64,000 nucleotides of DNA from the NCBI GenBank assembly GCA_934216615.1, contig CAKQCB010000003.1, positions 434,001-498,000 on the forward strand, in the 5' to 3' direction. The translations under genes were made by a program, and so were the position numbers. Below the pieces are notes generated by a model. The model worked only from the letters and a program-made list of their open reading frames with translations. It was not told where the DNA came from and searched no databases. Below, piece after piece: positions 1 through 9,944 of this stretch (positions within the stretch are counted from its first letter, which is position 1; every line of letters starts with the position of its first letter). The stretch is from an uncultured Anaerolineae bacterium. GTDB lineage: Bacteria > Chloroflexota > Anaerolineae > Aggregatilineales > Phototrophicaceae.

Positions 1-885
1 TCGGCTCTCTTGTTCAGAGCCGATCATCGCGCCCAACCCCGCCATGATGCTTCCGTATAAGAAATACGACAGCAGGAAGTAAACGATCGAAAGCACAAAA
101 ATATCAGGCGGTAAGCTGATACCTTGCAACGCTTCGATATTATTGCTCAACACGCCGATGACGAACGCCAAGACCAACCAGACACCCAACTGGATCAACC
201 CTAAAACACACAAGCCGATGATCTTGCCCATCAACAACTGAAACGGTGAGATGGTGGTGATCAAGATTTCCATGATGCGGTTCGTTTTTTCTTCGACGAT
301 GCCAGACATCAAATAACCGCTGGTGGTTTGCGAAGCGATCATAAAAATGGTGATGAAGATGATCGGCGTCAAAAACATGAACACCGCGCCGTTTTCGCCC
401 ACCGTTCGGCCGTTATTGGTCGTGTGAATTGCCAAAGAGAACGGGTCATTCAAACGTTCGATCAATGCGGGGGATGCTTCGCCTAACAGGTTCGCCCGTA
501 AATACGTGCGGATTTGGTCGCGTAATGCGCTAGGCATCCCGCCTTGTGAATACGCTTGCACGTTCGAGGTCGTCATATAATCTTCGGGCAAGACAAAATA
601 TGCGCCGATCTCGCCCGCATCTAGGGCTTGCTGAGCGGAATCTTCATCCGCATAGACGAGGAAAGTCTCTGGGCGAGATCGTTCCTCAGTCAAAACTTGC
701 GCATAATCGACATACCCAACGGTTCCAATCCGTTCGGTGTTCGTTTCCGACTCACTCATGACCGCAAAAATCACAGCCATCAGCACGATGGTGAAAATGG
801 GGCCACCGAATAAACCGAATAAAAAGCTTCGCCGTCTAATGTTGGTGAGTAGTTCGTGTTTCGCAACAATCAAAAGCTTATTCAT
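1..885 (-). CDS. ABC-2 type transporter permease (C-terminus cut by window edge)
   Basis: Reading the minus strand from the ATG at 885 gives an open frame to base 1, starting MNKLLIVAKHELLTNIRRRS. It has one membrane segment near residues 22-42, a long extracytoplasmic region, then several hydrophobic segments after about residue 180. This is the layout of NatB/ABC-2 (YhaP-like) exporter permeases. Its ATG overlaps the stop of the ATPase gene by four bases (ATGA), so the two are translationally coupled and should form one exporter. The substrate cannot be told; NatAB relatives export Na+, drugs or peptides. The C-terminus lies outside the window. Confidence 0.85.
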   Translation of the reverse strand, partial: MNKLLIVAKHELLTNIRRRSFLFGLFGGPIFTIVLMAVIFAVMSESETNTERIGTVGYVDYAQVLTEERSRPETFLVYADEDSAQQALDAGEIGAYFVLPEDYMTTSNVQAYSQGGMPSALRDQIRTYLRANLLGEASPALIERLNDPFSLAIHTTNNGRTVGENGAVFMFLTPIIFITIFMIASQTTSGYLMSGIVEEKTNRIMEILITTISPFQLLMGKIIGLCVLGLIQLGVWLVLAFVIGVLSNNIEALQGISLPPDIFVLSIVYFLLSYFLYGSIMAGLGAMIGSEQESR

Positions 886-1808
886 ACGGTCGCTCGCTTG
901 TTGCTGTCTACCACCTGAATGAAGATGTCATTCAAGTTCGGTACGGCTAATTCAAAACGGCGGATGTGCAAGTCATCACGTTCGGCAATCTGGCTCAGGA
1001 TGTCGTCGGACGACACGCCTTCGGTGAGGAATAACGTGGCGACGTTGCGCTCATCAAGGTGTGGATCAACCCGCATCACCCCGTTCAACGTAGACCAATC
1101 CCCTTCGCCTTCGACCACCACCGCGTGCAGGGCATGTTGTGAACGTACCGATTCCACCGTCCCGTACAACTGCTGTCTGCCTTGGTTGATCATGAACAGG
1201 CGGTTGGCCATCTCTTCAATCTGGTGCATCTGATGGGTGCTCATCACCACCGCGCCACCTTCACGCTTAAAGTCCATTAACAGCGATTTGATCAACTGGG
1301 TATTCACAGGGTCTAACCCCGAGAACGGTTCATCAATGATGATGATTTCGGGGTTGTGCATCACCGTCACGGCAAACTGCACTTTTTGTTGCATCCCCTT
1401 GCTTAACTCGCTCACTTTTTTCTTGGCGTGCTCAGCGAGATCAAGTTGGGTGAGATAGGCCATCGCGCGGGTTTTGGCTTCTTTGGAAGAAAGCCCCTTC
1501 AACGTGCCTAAATAAACCATCATGTCGATCACAGAGACACTTTTATAAAGCCCGCGTTCTTCCGGTAAATAGCCGATGCGGTCTTTCTTGCGTTCGGTCA
1601 ACGGGCCACCTAAAACCTCGATTTTTCCCGTGTCGGGTTTCAAAATATCTAATATCATGCGGATGGTTGTGCTTTTGCCTGCCCCATTTGGGCCGAGCAT
1701 CGCAAAGATTTCACCTTTGTAGACCTCAAAAGACACGTTATCTACTGCACGAAATGAGCCGTAGGTCTTTGAAATATTCTCGACATGAATTGCTGTTTCA
1801 AGCGCCAT
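882..1808 (-). CDS. ABC transporter ATP-binding protein (NatA-like)
   Basis: This is the cytoplasmic ATPase of an ABC-2 type exporter. Visible motifs are Walker A GPNGAGKST, the signature LSKGMQQKVQ, and Walker B IIIIDEPFSGLDP followed by the switch histidine in STHQ. A C-terminal extension of about 80 residues resembles the DUF4162-type tail of NatA/CcmA-like ATPases. The length of about 308 aa is normal. I place the start at the ATG at 1808, because GAGAGGA lies about ten bases upstream; an in-frame TTG three codons earlier is too close to that site. It is coupled to the permease downstream by a four-base overlap. Confidence 0.92.
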   Translation of the reverse strand: MALETAIHVENISKTYGSFRAVDNVSFEVYKGEIFAMLGPNGAGKSTTIRMILDILKPDTGKIEVLGGPLTERKKDRIGYLPEERGLYKSVSVIDMMVYLGTLKGLSSKEAKTRAMAYLTQLDLAEHAKKKVSELSKGMQQKVQFAVTVMHNPEIIIIDEPFSGLDPVNTQLIKSLLMDFKREGGAVVMSTHQMHQIEEMANRLFMINQGRQQLYGTVESVRSQHALHAVVVEGEGDWSTLNGVMRVDPHLDERNVATLFLTEGVSSDDILSQIAERDDLHIRRFELAVPNLNDIFIQVVDSNKRATV

Positions 1809-1978
1809 AGAGTGCAAATCCTCTCACAAAAATTAATAATGCAGCAGAAATAAGACAACTATTTGAAATGTTTTTGGTGTTTAATTGTATATACGTAAAA
1901 GATTATAATAATTTGCAAAGCCCGTTCTCTTTTCACAAAAGCAATCTAACAATTGGCTACATCAGTTTGTAACGTTAA

Positions 1979-2008
1979 TTGCATCTTGTTTAAAAGTGAT
2001 GGTACACT
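1979..2008 (+). promoter_or_regulatory. possible sigma70-type promoter of the response regulator gene
   Basis: TTGCAT (1979-1984) and TACACT (2003-2008) are separated by 18 bases, about 90 bases before the response-regulator ATG. They lie in the AT-rich gap of about 290 bases (1809-2095) between the divergent ABC ATPase and regulator genes. I saw nothing else in that gap. The -35 match is partial. Confidence 0.35.
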
Positions 2009-2095
2009 GCAAATAGTAAGGTAATTTCTCTTGTTACTCACAAAGTTATTATTAACTTGTTTTGTAATAAAGAACCACTCAATATTCGGGGTAAT

Positions 2096-2476
2096 ATGAA
2101 GCGAAATATCCTTGTTGTCGATGATGAAATTGGTGCGCTGACACTCATTGGCATCATGCTAGAACGTGGTGGGTTTGGCGTTCTTAAAGCACGCGATGCG
2201 GATTCCGCCCTGTCAGTGCTCGAGACAGAAGTCCCTGACCTGATTATCCTTGATGTGATGATGCCGGGTATGGATGGAATTGAACTGTGTCAAGTCATTC
2301 GCAAGCGCGATTATACACGACGCACGCCTGTGCTCATGCTTTCTGCGCGTGGAGATTCAGAAAGTATTTTCAGAGGCATGGCGGCGGGTGCGAACGACTA
2401 TTTACAAAAACCCATTTTACATCATGATCTTGTTTCAAAAGTCCGCACAATGCTTGGTCAAAACATTGCTGAATGA
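2096..2476 (+). CDS. single-domain response regulator (CheY-like receiver)
   Basis: This is a 126-aa receiver domain with no output domain. The acidic pocket is in VVDDE near the N-terminus, the phospho-acceptor aspartate is in LIILDVMMPGMDG, the switch serine is in LMLSARGD and the conserved lysine is in LQKPI. The ATG at 2096 is preferred over an in-frame TTG at 2057, because the domain begins right after it and GGGG lies just upstream. No histidine kinase lies nearby, so its partner is unknown. The gene converges on the transglycosylase gene, with only 14 bases between the two stops. Confidence 0.88.
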   Translation: MKRNILVVDDEIGALTLIGIMLERGGFGVLKARDADSALSVLETEVPDLIILDVMMPGMDGIELCQVIRKRDYTRRTPVLMLSARGDSESIFRGMAAGANDYLQKPILHHDLVSKVRTMLGQNIAE

Positions 2477-2490
2477 TATTTTCTCAATCA

Positions 2491-4830
2491 CTATCCTTCG
2501 TACAATGAACGGTAAATTGAAAAATAGCCGTAAATGCGCCGTACATAGGTTTGTGTACTGCTAATAGTGATCGATTGTAAGAATGTATCGTGGTCTCTAC
2601 CGCCCGTTTCCAACCAAGTTAGACCACGCCCAGGCCCCGCGTTGTAACTTGCTAAAGCGGCTGTGATGTACCCGTCGAACAAGTTGAGCTGTTCGGCCAG
2701 ATAAAATGATCCGAATTCAATCCCCACATACGGTCTAAATAAAAGCGCGTGCGCATAATTCGGGAAGTTGAGTTGAGCGCCAATATAATCCGCTGTTGCA
2801 GGGATCACTTGCGTCAGCCCGATCTCGCCCGCCGCCGCTGTCGCTTCGGTGTCGAATAAACTCTCATGCCGAATCAACGAAAACATCAATAACGGGTTGT
2901 AGCTGTAGCGTTCGCTCGCATTTTGTACGACATCCAAATAATAGGCGGGGTAGCGCATCCGCGCGATGAAGCCGGGCGCAGAGGTTGTCCCTACCCCCGC
3001 CAAGCGGATGACGTTCGCCGCCGCGGTGATCGACTCTGGATACAAACCCAAACCACGCAAGTAAATCGCCAATTGATATGACGCTAAGGCATCGTTAGTG
3101 TAGGCGGTGATGATGTCGTCAAATTCCAAGTGCGCTTCGCTATGCGCCCCCGCATACCATAATTCTTGCCCTCGCACGATGCGCGGGTCTTGCGCTAACG
3201 TGGGCGAAAGTACCCATAGCGCCCCTTCTTGTGTCAGTTGAAAGGTCGAGCGCATCCACGCTTCGGACTCGGCCACCTCGGTTGCAGTATCAAATTGGAA
3301 GCGCATCGATGTGGGCAGTTGAAAGGCAGGTCGCCCTTCTAAGATGTCACGAGCGCGGGTGCCATAATACGAATCTGGCGACGCGATGACCGCCGTATTG
3401 AAAGCGGCGTTGGCGACGTTGACATCCCCCCGCGCTTGGGCTAAGAAACCGACATTGAGGGCAGCATCCGCCCGAATATCGCCCGTTGCGCGGTTCATCA
3501 CTTCGGTGAAATAACGTTCGGCATTCAACGCATCCCCCGCGTTTTGTGCGGTTTCGGCCAAAAGCCATAAACCATCCAGTGTCTGGTTGCTGGTGGGATA
3601 GTCATTCGCCAATCGTTCAAAGATCGGCTGTGCTTGGGTGAATTGGTCATTTTCGGAATATAAGAACCCTGCGCGCCACAAGGCTTCGGGCGCTTGCGCA
3701 TGATTCGGGTGCTGATCCGCCATCTGGATATACTGCTGAACCGCGCCTTGCCAATCGTTATTCAAAAAGAAGGTACGCCCGATTTCTAAGAGCGCTTCCC
3801 CCGCGAACGCCTCATCAGGGTATTGGCTCACCAACCTCTGAAATGCGATGGTGCTGGACTGCGAATTGCCAACTTCGCGATAGGCTCGCCCTAACAGCAA
3901 ATAGATTTCAGCGGGAATTTCTGAGGCCGATGTTTGACTTTGATACGTCACCCATGCGTCTACCGCGCCTTGATAATCGCCATAGTGATACGCAGTACGC
4001 CCGACGGTGAGCGGGTCAATCTCTACCCCTTGCGAGAGTAAAATCTGCATGGCTTGGTACGCTTCTGGGCGGGTTGGATACTGGCTCATCACGTTTTGAA
4101 AACGGATTGTCGCATTAGCAGAATCGCCCGCATTCGCCGCGATTTGGGCAGCGCGTAATTCAATCCCTGCCCGATAAGCTGGATTTTGCGCAAATGCCAA
4201 GATCGCATCGTATTGAGCGACGGCATCTACAAGGCGGTTTTGATCGATATAGGCTTGGGCGACCCGTTCATGTAACCCCGCCATGCCGGAATTATTGCGC
4301 GGGGATTGGCTCGCTAACGCATAACTCGCTAAAGCCCCATCGGTTTGGTTCAAGGCCAACTGCGATTGGGCGACGCGTTCATACACGTAGCTGTCGATCA
4401 CGCCGGGACGTAACGTGAGATAACGCTCAAAATCTTCAATGCTCGCCTGCCAATTCGCTAACGCACGATGCACGTCACCGCGCAAAAAATGCGCACGCGG
4501 AAGTAAGGAATCCCCACCAAACTCACTGATAAAACGGTCTAATGGGGTGAGCGCGTCTTGGTACAAGTCACTGCGCATGGACGCTTCAGCCCATCCTAAC
4601 AATGCAGCCGCGCGCGTCTCTGAAGGCAAATTGGTCTGGTTCGCAATCACTTGATAAGTTGCGATTGCGTCGGCGTAGTAACCGTTGAGCAAAAGACGAT
4701 GGCCGACTTGTAACGCGCTGGCATCAACGCTCACTTGGGCGGATGCGGGCATCATACAGATCAACATCATGCCGACAGCCCATAAAAATCTGAATGTTTT
4801 ATGTTTCAATACGTGTATTTTTCGGAACAC
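2491..4830 (-). CDS. exported soluble lytic murein transglycosylase with TPR solenoid
   Basis: Predicted to cleave peptidoglycan between MurNAc and GlcNAc outside the membrane. A signal peptide covers about residues 10-32, ending near MPASAQ. It is followed by some 500 residues of tetratricopeptide-type repeats and a C-terminal SLT domain. The SLT signatures are visible: catalytic Glu in LIRHESLFD, then GEIGLTQVIP and the SYNAGPG motif. The architecture matches Slt70-like proteins. The GTG at 4830 is chosen because GAGGA sits six bases upstream. It is the last gene of a minus-strand run with the unknown gene and the YyaL-like gene; only 22 bases separate it from its upstream neighbour. Confidence 0.9.
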   Translation of the reverse strand: MFRKIHVLKHKTFRFLWAVGMMLICMMPASAQVSVDASALQVGHRLLLNGYYADAIATYQVIANQTNLPSETRAAALLGWAEASMRSDLYQDALTPLDRFISEFGGDSLLPRAHFLRGDVHRALANWQASIEDFERYLTLRPGVIDSYVYERVAQSQLALNQTDGALASYALASQSPRNNSGMAGLHERVAQAYIDQNRLVDAVAQYDAILAFAQNPAYRAGIELRAAQIAANAGDSANATIRFQNVMSQYPTRPEAYQAMQILLSQGVEIDPLTVGRTAYHYGDYQGAVDAWVTYQSQTSASEIPAEIYLLLGRAYREVGNSQSSTIAFQRLVSQYPDEAFAGEALLEIGRTFFLNNDWQGAVQQYIQMADQHPNHAQAPEALWRAGFLYSENDQFTQAQPIFERLANDYPTSNQTLDGLWLLAETAQNAGDALNAERYFTEVMNRATGDIRADAALNVGFLAQARGDVNVANAAFNTAVIASPDSYYGTRARDILEGRPAFQLPTSMRFQFDTATEVAESEAWMRSTFQLTQEGALWVLSPTLAQDPRIVRGQELWYAGAHSEAHLEFDDIITAYTNDALASYQLAIYLRGLGLYPESITAAANVIRLAGVGTTSAPGFIARMRYPAYYLDVVQNASERYSYNPLLMFSLIRHESLFDTEATAAAGEIGLTQVIPATADYIGAQLNFPNYAHALLFRPYVGIEFGSFYLAEQLNLFDGYITAALASYNAGPGRGLTWLETGGRDHDTFLQSITISSTQTYVRRIYGYFSIYRSLYEG

Positions 4831-4852
4831 AAGCAATCCTCAAAATCTGACA

Positions 4853-5317
4853 TCAACGCTGTGGTAATTGGAGGTCATCCGAAAGATACGGCAAAGCATA
4901 GCCGATGGTCAAACTTCCAGCTTCCCCTAATGTTCGCCCCAATTCCGTGATGTTTTGGTACGTCCACCAATAATCGGCAGAGGGTAAAATTGCCACGCCA
5001 AAACCCCGCACCACCAAGTCCGACAAGTCACGACGCAGATAACCCACATGCTGACTGTGACGTGTGGGGTCGGCAAGGTCGCTTCGCGAGATGATCACTT
5101 TAAAACGCGAAGGCTGTCCTTCAGGATACGGTAGATGATGCCAATCCAAAAAGCCATAAAGTCCTTGGGGCAGTGTTGTCGAAAAGCGGAAAAGCCCCAT
5201 GGACCACAACATGGGGCTTTCTTGTAATTTATAACCTGCCGCGGTAAATGCTTGCCCGACAACTGTCATTAACACCATCTGAAATTGATCTTGTGCGCTT
5301 TCGCGAAAATCGCTCAA
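4853..5317 (-). CDS. conserved-looking protein of unknown function (~154 aa)
   Basis: I do not recognise the family. The frame is open well upstream, but that part overlaps the end of the YyaL-like gene. A TTG at 5317 with AGGCGG four bases ahead gives a clean start eight bases after the YyaL-like stop. The protein has a hydrophobic MVLMTVVGQAF helix near its N-terminus, several aromatics and no signal peptide. The wording (FRFSTTLPQGLYGFLDWH, SRFKVIISRSD) suggests a compact alpha/beta fold. It lies between the thioredoxin-fold protein and the transglycosylase and is probably co-transcribed with both. Confidence 0.6.
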   Translation of the reverse strand: MSDFRESAQDQFQMVLMTVVGQAFTAAGYKLQESPMLWSMGLFRFSTTLPQGLYGFLDWHHLPYPEGQPSRFKVIISRSDLADPTRHSQHVGYLRRDLSDLVVRGFGVAILPSADYWWTYQNITELGRTLGEAGSLTIGYALPYLSDDLQLPQR

Positions 5318-5325
5318 CTGACCGC

Positions 5326-7371
5326 CTAAATCTCTTTCAACTGCGCTTGGAGTTCGCTCACCTCGGTGACCGGTAACTTGCAAGCAAAATTGCGACATAC
5401 GTACACCGTCGGTTGTCCTGCTTTTTGGGTTCGGTGGCTCAGCAGCGGAATCGCGTGTTCGTCGGTGACATCCTCATCCGCGTGTGCCGTGATGACGTTT
5501 GGATAATACGGCTCAAAAACAGCGCGCAGGAGTGCCTGCGTGGTCGATGCTTCAATGTCGCCGATGACCGCCACTTCGCTAATACCCCGTACAAGCCCAT
5601 CTAATGCGGTGAGCGCGTGCCCAAATGCCTGCGGGTATTCCTGCATGGCCGCGCTCAACTGCGCTAACGTGGCACGAGCGGCATCATCATACAGCCCGTC
5701 GCCCGTATAAGCCGCAAGCCGACTTAACCCACGCGCCATGCTGGAACTTCCGGCAGGGATGGCATTGTCTTGTAAATTACGCGGGCGGGTGATGAGTTTT
5801 TCATGGTCGATGCTGGTATCAAAGAAACCGCCATCATCTGCGCGGAACTGTGATAACACCCGATCCGCAAGCCGACGCGCAACATCAAACCAACGCTGAT
5901 CGAACGTTGTCTGGTATAGCTCAAGGAAAGCTTCGATCAAGTTGGCATAATCTTCTAAGACGCCGTTCAGATGAGCGTGGCCGTCTTTTGCGGTGCGCCA
6001 TAGACGGTCACCATCATGGAGCATCGTATCAAATAAAAACTCGCCTGCGCGTTCCGCGCCGATGCGGTAATCTTCACGGTCAAAGACCCGCGCCGCTTCC
6101 GCTAAACTCGCCAACATCAGCCCTACCCATGCGGTGATGATCTTGTCATCCAAGCCCGGGTTGACGCGCTGGGTACGCGCCGCAAACAACGTATCTTTGA
6201 TAGCGATCAGACGTGTTTGTAACTGTTCTAAGGGGATGCCTAAACGGTCGGCGACCACCGCATCTTCTTGAGCGACATGCAGAATATTGTGACCTTCAAA
6301 GTTTCCTCGTTCGGTCACGCCGTAATAGGCAATCGCCAGTGGTGCATTTTCACCGAGCAGAGTTTCTAATTCGGCTTTGCTCCACACGAAGAATTTGCCT
6401 TCTTCGCCTTCGCTGTCCGCATCGGTGGCGCTGTAGAACCCGCCTTCGGGCGCTGTCATTTCGCGCAGAATGTAATCGTAGATTTCCAGCGCAATCTTCT
6501 TGAAGAAGGGGTCGCGCGTCACTTGCCATGTGTGCAGATAAAGACGGCTCAGTAACGCATTGTCGTAAAGCATCTTCTCAAAGTGCGGAACCAACCAAAC
6601 CGCATCGACACTGTAACGATGGAACCCCCCGCCGATCTGATCGTAGATGCCCCCGTTTGCCATCTGCTTGAGGGTAAAGATGACAAAATCTAACGTGTCT
6701 TGATCATCTTTGGCGACGGCGTAGCGCAGTAAAAATTCGAGCGTCATAGGTTGCGGGAATTTTGGAGCGCCTGCTAAGCCACCGTTGACAAGGTCAAACT
6801 GTTGCGTCAACCGACGTTGAGCCGCGTCGAGCAAACCTGTATTCAATGCCGATTGTGAGCCGATGCCTAACGATGTGCGTTGTAACGAGTCGGTCAGGCC
6901 ACCTGCGGCGGCTTCGACTTCGGCGCGCCGGTTGGTGAAGGCGTCATTCACCCCTTCTAACACTTGCATGAACGAAGGCATGCCGTAACGTGCTTCAGGT
7001 GGATAGTACGTGCCCCCATAAAAGGGACGACCATCCGGCAGTAAAAACACGGAAAGCGGCCATCCCCCATGCCCGCCTGTCAGCGCTTGGACGGCTGTCA
7101 TATAAATATCATCAACATCGGGGCGTTCTTCGCGGTCTACCTTGATGTTGATGTACAGGTCATTCATCACTTTGGCGGTGGCTTCATTTTCAAAACTTTC
7201 GTGCGCCATCACATGACACCAATGACAAGCGCTGTAGCCAATGCTCAAGAAGATGGGTCGGTCTTCGGCTTTTGCGCGGTCAAAGGCTTCTTGCCCCCAT
7301 GCGTACCACTCGACAGGGTTTTCTGCATGTTGAATCAAATACGGACTGGTTTCTTTTCCAAGACGGTTCAT
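5326..7371 (-). CDS. YyaL/SSP411-type thioredoxin-domain protein
   Basis: The 681-aa protein has an N-terminal thioredoxin-like DUF255 domain with the CHWCHVM motif near residue 48, the conserved opening [15 protein letters not shown], and a long C-terminal alpha/alpha barrel related to six-hairpin glycosidases and GlcNAc epimerases. Length and order match bacterial YyaL and eukaryotic spermatogenesis-associated protein 20. The function of the family is not settled; a cytoplasmic redox or sugar-related role is usual speculation. There is no signal peptide. It is the first gene of the minus-strand run ending with the lytic transglycosylase. Confidence 0.93.
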   Translation of the reverse strand: MNRLGKETSPYLIQHAENPVEWYAWGQEAFDRAKAEDRPIFLSIGYSACHWCHVMAHESFENEATAKVMNDLYINIKVDREERPDVDDIYMTAVQALTGGHGGWPLSVFLLPDGRPFYGGTYYPPEARYGMPSFMQVLEGVNDAFTNRRAEVEAAAGGLTDSLQRTSLGIGSQSALNTGLLDAAQRRLTQQFDLVNGGLAGAPKFPQPMTLEFLLRYAVAKDDQDTLDFVIFTLKQMANGGIYDQIGGGFHRYSVDAVWLVPHFEKMLYDNALLSRLYLHTWQVTRDPFFKKIALEIYDYILREMTAPEGGFYSATDADSEGEEGKFFVWSKAELETLLGENAPLAIAYYGVTERGNFEGHNILHVAQEDAVVADRLGIPLEQLQTRLIAIKDTLFAARTQRVNPGLDDKIITAWVGLMLASLAEAARVFDREDYRIGAERAGEFLFDTMLHDGDRLWRTAKDGHAHLNGVLEDYANLIEAFLELYQTTFDQRWFDVARRLADRVLSQFRADDGGFFDTSIDHEKLITRPRNLQDNAIPAGSSSMARGLSRLAAYTGDGLYDDAARATLAQLSAAMQEYPQAFGHALTALDGLVRGISEVAVIGDIEASTTQALLRAVFEPYYPNVITAHADEDVTDEHAIPLLSHRTQKAGQPTVYVCRNFACKLPVTEVSELQAQLKEI

Positions 7372-7559
7372 GCGTTTACTACGTTAACCTCAACAGGTGA
7401 TCGTTCCACCAGAATAGATAATCGATTGAAAATTACTTAGAGCATATATGGTTTTGTTTAACAGAGGATGAGGTGTAGGCCCTGAATGATGACGTTGTTG
7501 CGCAAACTGTAGAGAGACAGCCCATAAGCCATCCCTCCACAGGGGTTGAAGAATCCCGC

Positions 7560-8255
7560 TTACCAAGAAGCGTCAGTCTCCGTATTTTGATCGGGCGAAG
7601 GGGTCGCCTTGACCTGCCAAATTGGTTCAAGCCAATCTAAAAGTTTATGCGTCGCTTCGGCGGTCAAACGAACCGCCGCCGAACTATGCTGGCTGAACGC
7701 AAAAAAGTTGGTGTGGTTACGACGCGCTACGGTGACACAAAAATCATCTTGCCAGCGCGATTGTCCCCATAAAAATGCGACTTCGCCCGCTCCACGCCGA
7801 ACCGTGTGTAACCATTCTTTACGGTCGGTATCACTCACACGACTGGGCTGAAACTGAAGTGAAAGCATAGAGAAATAAGTGTACGACCAGCGGACGGTTC
7901 GCGAAGCTGAATCCGCCTCAGCAATCAACGACGATGCACCATCTTGGGAAGTCAGCGTGAAAACCCCAAACCGTGAGCGCTCATCACTAGTAATCATACG
8001 GTTATAGCTCAGCGACAACAGCGGGATATTCGGAAAGCGTTGGGTCAGTTCTTTATCGAGATCAAAATCACCATCAATATAGCGTTCCAACCAAACCGGC
8101 GCGGGAGTCGCTTGGGGTAATTTTGGCGATGCAGTTTGTACATACGGGCGTGTGCGCACCACTTGAGCACCGTCATGGCGAGCGCTCAATTTTTCCATCG
8201 CCGCTCTGGAAACGATGGTTTGATCTTCTAATGGACGCTCATTTTCATTTGCCAT
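7560..8255 (-). CDS. hypothetical protein (~231 aa), family not recognised
   Basis: The protein has a polar, proline-containing N-terminal region (about 70 residues). A compact domain follows with FGVFTLTSQDGASSL, VRWSYTYFSMLSLQF and a tryptophan-rich second half ending in HKLLDWLEPIW. There is no signal peptide or membrane segment. The start is set at the ATG at 8255; the frame runs nine codons further up without a better site. It stands alone on the minus strand, divergent from xylulokinase. A TATAAT at 8314-8309 on the minus strand could be its -10 box. The 188 bases between it and the YyaL-like gene hold nothing I recognise. Confidence 0.6.
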   Translation of the reverse strand: MANENERPLEDQTIVSRAAMEKLSARHDGAQVVRTRPYVQTASPKLPQATPAPVWLERYIDGDFDLDKELTQRFPNIPLLSLSYNRMITSDERSRFGVFTLTSQDGASSLIAEADSASRTVRWSYTYFSMLSLQFQPSRVSDTDRKEWLHTVRRGAGEVAFLWGQSRWQDDFCVTVARRNHTNFFAFSQHSSAAVRLTAEATHKLLDWLEPIWQVKATPSPDQNTETDASW

Positions 8256-8325
8256 AACAACTATTTTGCCTCTGTTTATCAAAGATAGATCAAATTAAGT
8301 TATGTTTAATTATATTTTCAAAACC

Positions 8326-8409
8326 GCGTTATTGTACCTTGACGCTCACTTTTAGAGCGCAAATACGGCATCTTCTCGGTAGTTTTTTCAGGAATCGGTA
8401 CAATAACGC
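8326..8409. repeat. perfect 13-bp inverted repeat in the gap upstream of xylulokinase
   Basis: GCGTTATTGTACC at 8326-8338 is mirrored exactly by GGTACAATAACGC at 8397-8409, with a 58-base spacer. Both arms lie in the divergent gap between the hypothetical gene and xylB, close to a TATTAT (8411-8416) that could be the xylB -10 box. This could be a pair of operator half-sites for DNA looping, or the base of a long RNA stem. No T-run follows, so it is not an obvious terminator. Confidence 0.6.
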
Positions 8410-8449
8410 ATATTATACCCGCTCTCAAGCATGATGAGGAGCATATTCT

Positions 8450-9934
8450 ATGGCTTATGTTCTTGGCCTAGACATCAGCACAACAGGCGCAAAAGCCATC
8501 CTTGTGGACGAATTTGGAACAGTCAAATTCTCCAAGACCAACCCGATCACATCCTCTGCCCCGCGCCCGCTGTGGAGCGAACAAGACCCCGCTCAATGGT
8601 GGTCACAGCTTGCCTTGAGCATCCGACAAGTGTTGGCTGAAAGTGCGACGACGGGTGACGAAATTCAAGCGATTGGCGTCACAGGTCAAATGCACGGCTT
8701 GGTTCTGTTGGATGGGCATGGCGACGTTTTGCGCCCTGCCATCTTGTGGAACGACCAGCGCACCCAAACCCAATGTGACGAGATCACAGATCAAATCGGC
8801 TTTGAGCGCTTGATCCAGCTCACCGGAAACCGCGCGCTCACGGGCTTTACGGCGCCCAAAATCTTATGGGTGCGTGAGCATGAACCCGAAATCTACGCCA
8901 AGATACAGCATATTCTTCTGCCGAAAGACTACATCCGCTTTAAATTGACGGGTGATTATGTGATGGATATGTCCGACGCGTCCGGCACGAACTTGCTCGA
9001 CGTAGGCAACCGTCGCTGGTCATGGGACGTCTTGAACGCATTACACATCCCTGAACAGTGGTTACCCTCACTCGCCGAAGGCACGCAGATCACAGGGGTG
9101 ATTCACGATGAAGCGTCACACATCACAGGGTTAAAAGCGGGCACGCCCGTCGTCGGCGGTGGCGGTGACCAAGCATCTGGCGCGGTTGGCGTGGGCGCGG
9201 TGGAACCTCATATTCTCTCACTTGCGCTCGGCACTTCGGGCGTGGTGTTTGCGCCCATAAGTCAATATGCCTACGAACCTGAAGGCCGTTTACACGCGTT
9301 CGCCCATGCGGTTCCACATCAGTGGCATTTTATGGGGGTGATGCTCAGCGCGGCCGGAAGTTTCCAGTGGTTTCGCGACACGTTAGCGCCCAATCAAAGT
9401 TTTGACCAGTTGACCCAAATAGCGAACGCCATCCCCGCAGGCAGTGAAGGGTTATATTTCCTGCCTTATCTCACTGGGGAACGCACCCCTCACCCTGACC
9501 CGCTTGCACGCGGGGCATTCATCGGCTTAACCACACGACATACCCAAGCGCACCTCACCAGAGCGGTGTTAGAAGGCGTGGCCTTTGGTCTCAAAGATAT
9601 TTTTGAGCTGATCAAGATGTCCGGCTTGCCCGCGTCTTTTGAAGTGCGCGTGAGTGGTGGAGGCGCCAAAAGCATGGTTTGGCAACAAATCCTCGCAGAT
9701 GTTTTGAACGCGCCACTGGTCACCAGTTTAAATACCGAAGGGGCGGCACACGGCGCGGCAATCTTGGCGGCAGTAGGCGCACAGTGGTATGAAGATGTCT
9801 CTCAAGCCTGTCGTTCGATGGTGAGGACGGGGGCGACCCTTCACCCCTCAGAAGCATCTCTCTATTACGAAAAACCCTACGAGATTTATCAAAGTCTCTA
9901 TCCAACGCTCAAGGAAACATTTACACGAATCTAA
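8450..9934 (+). CDS. xylB: xylulokinase (FGGY family)
   Basis: Predicted to phosphorylate D-xylulose to xylulose 5-phosphate with ATP in the cytoplasm. The N-terminal FGGY fold begins VLGLDISTTGAKAILVDE, followed by the substrate-region motif GVTGQMHGLVLLD and AILWNDQRT. The ATP-domain stretch GGGGDQASGAVGVG contains the expected catalytic aspartate, and the C-terminal family signature region is around RVSGGGAKSMVWQQILADV. The length of 494 aa is typical. GAGGAG lies about nine bases before the ATG. No xylose isomerase is in the window; the LacI/ABC sugar importer at 42.5-47.4 kb could supply a related sugar, but that link is only a guess. Confidence 0.93.
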   Translation: MAYVLGLDISTTGAKAILVDEFGTVKFSKTNPITSSAPRPLWSEQDPAQWWSQLALSIRQVLAESATTGDEIQAIGVTGQMHGLVLLDGHGDVLRPAILWNDQRTQTQCDEITDQIGFERLIQLTGNRALTGFTAPKILWVREHEPEIYAKIQHILLPKDYIRFKLTGDYVMDMSDASGTNLLDVGNRRWSWDVLNALHIPEQWLPSLAEGTQITGVIHDEASHITGLKAGTPVVGGGGDQASGAVGVGAVEPHILSLALGTSGVVFAPISQYAYEPEGRLHAFAHAVPHQWHFMGVMLSAAGSFQWFRDTLAPNQSFDQLTQIANAIPAGSEGLYFLPYLTGERTPHPDPLARGAFIGLTTRHTQAHLTRAVLEGVAFGLKDIFELIKMSGLPASFEVRVSGGGAKSMVWQQILADVLNAPLVTSLNTEGAAHGAAILAAVGAQWYEDVSQACRSMVRTGATLHPSEASLYYEKPYEIYQSLYPTLKETFTRI

Positions 9935-9944
9935 TGTGTTTCGC

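Noticed and set aside
7433..7630. Minus-strand frame downstream of the hypothetical gene
   Set aside because: It overlaps the 3' end of the larger gene in another frame, is Arg-rich as expected for a shadow, and has no start signal.
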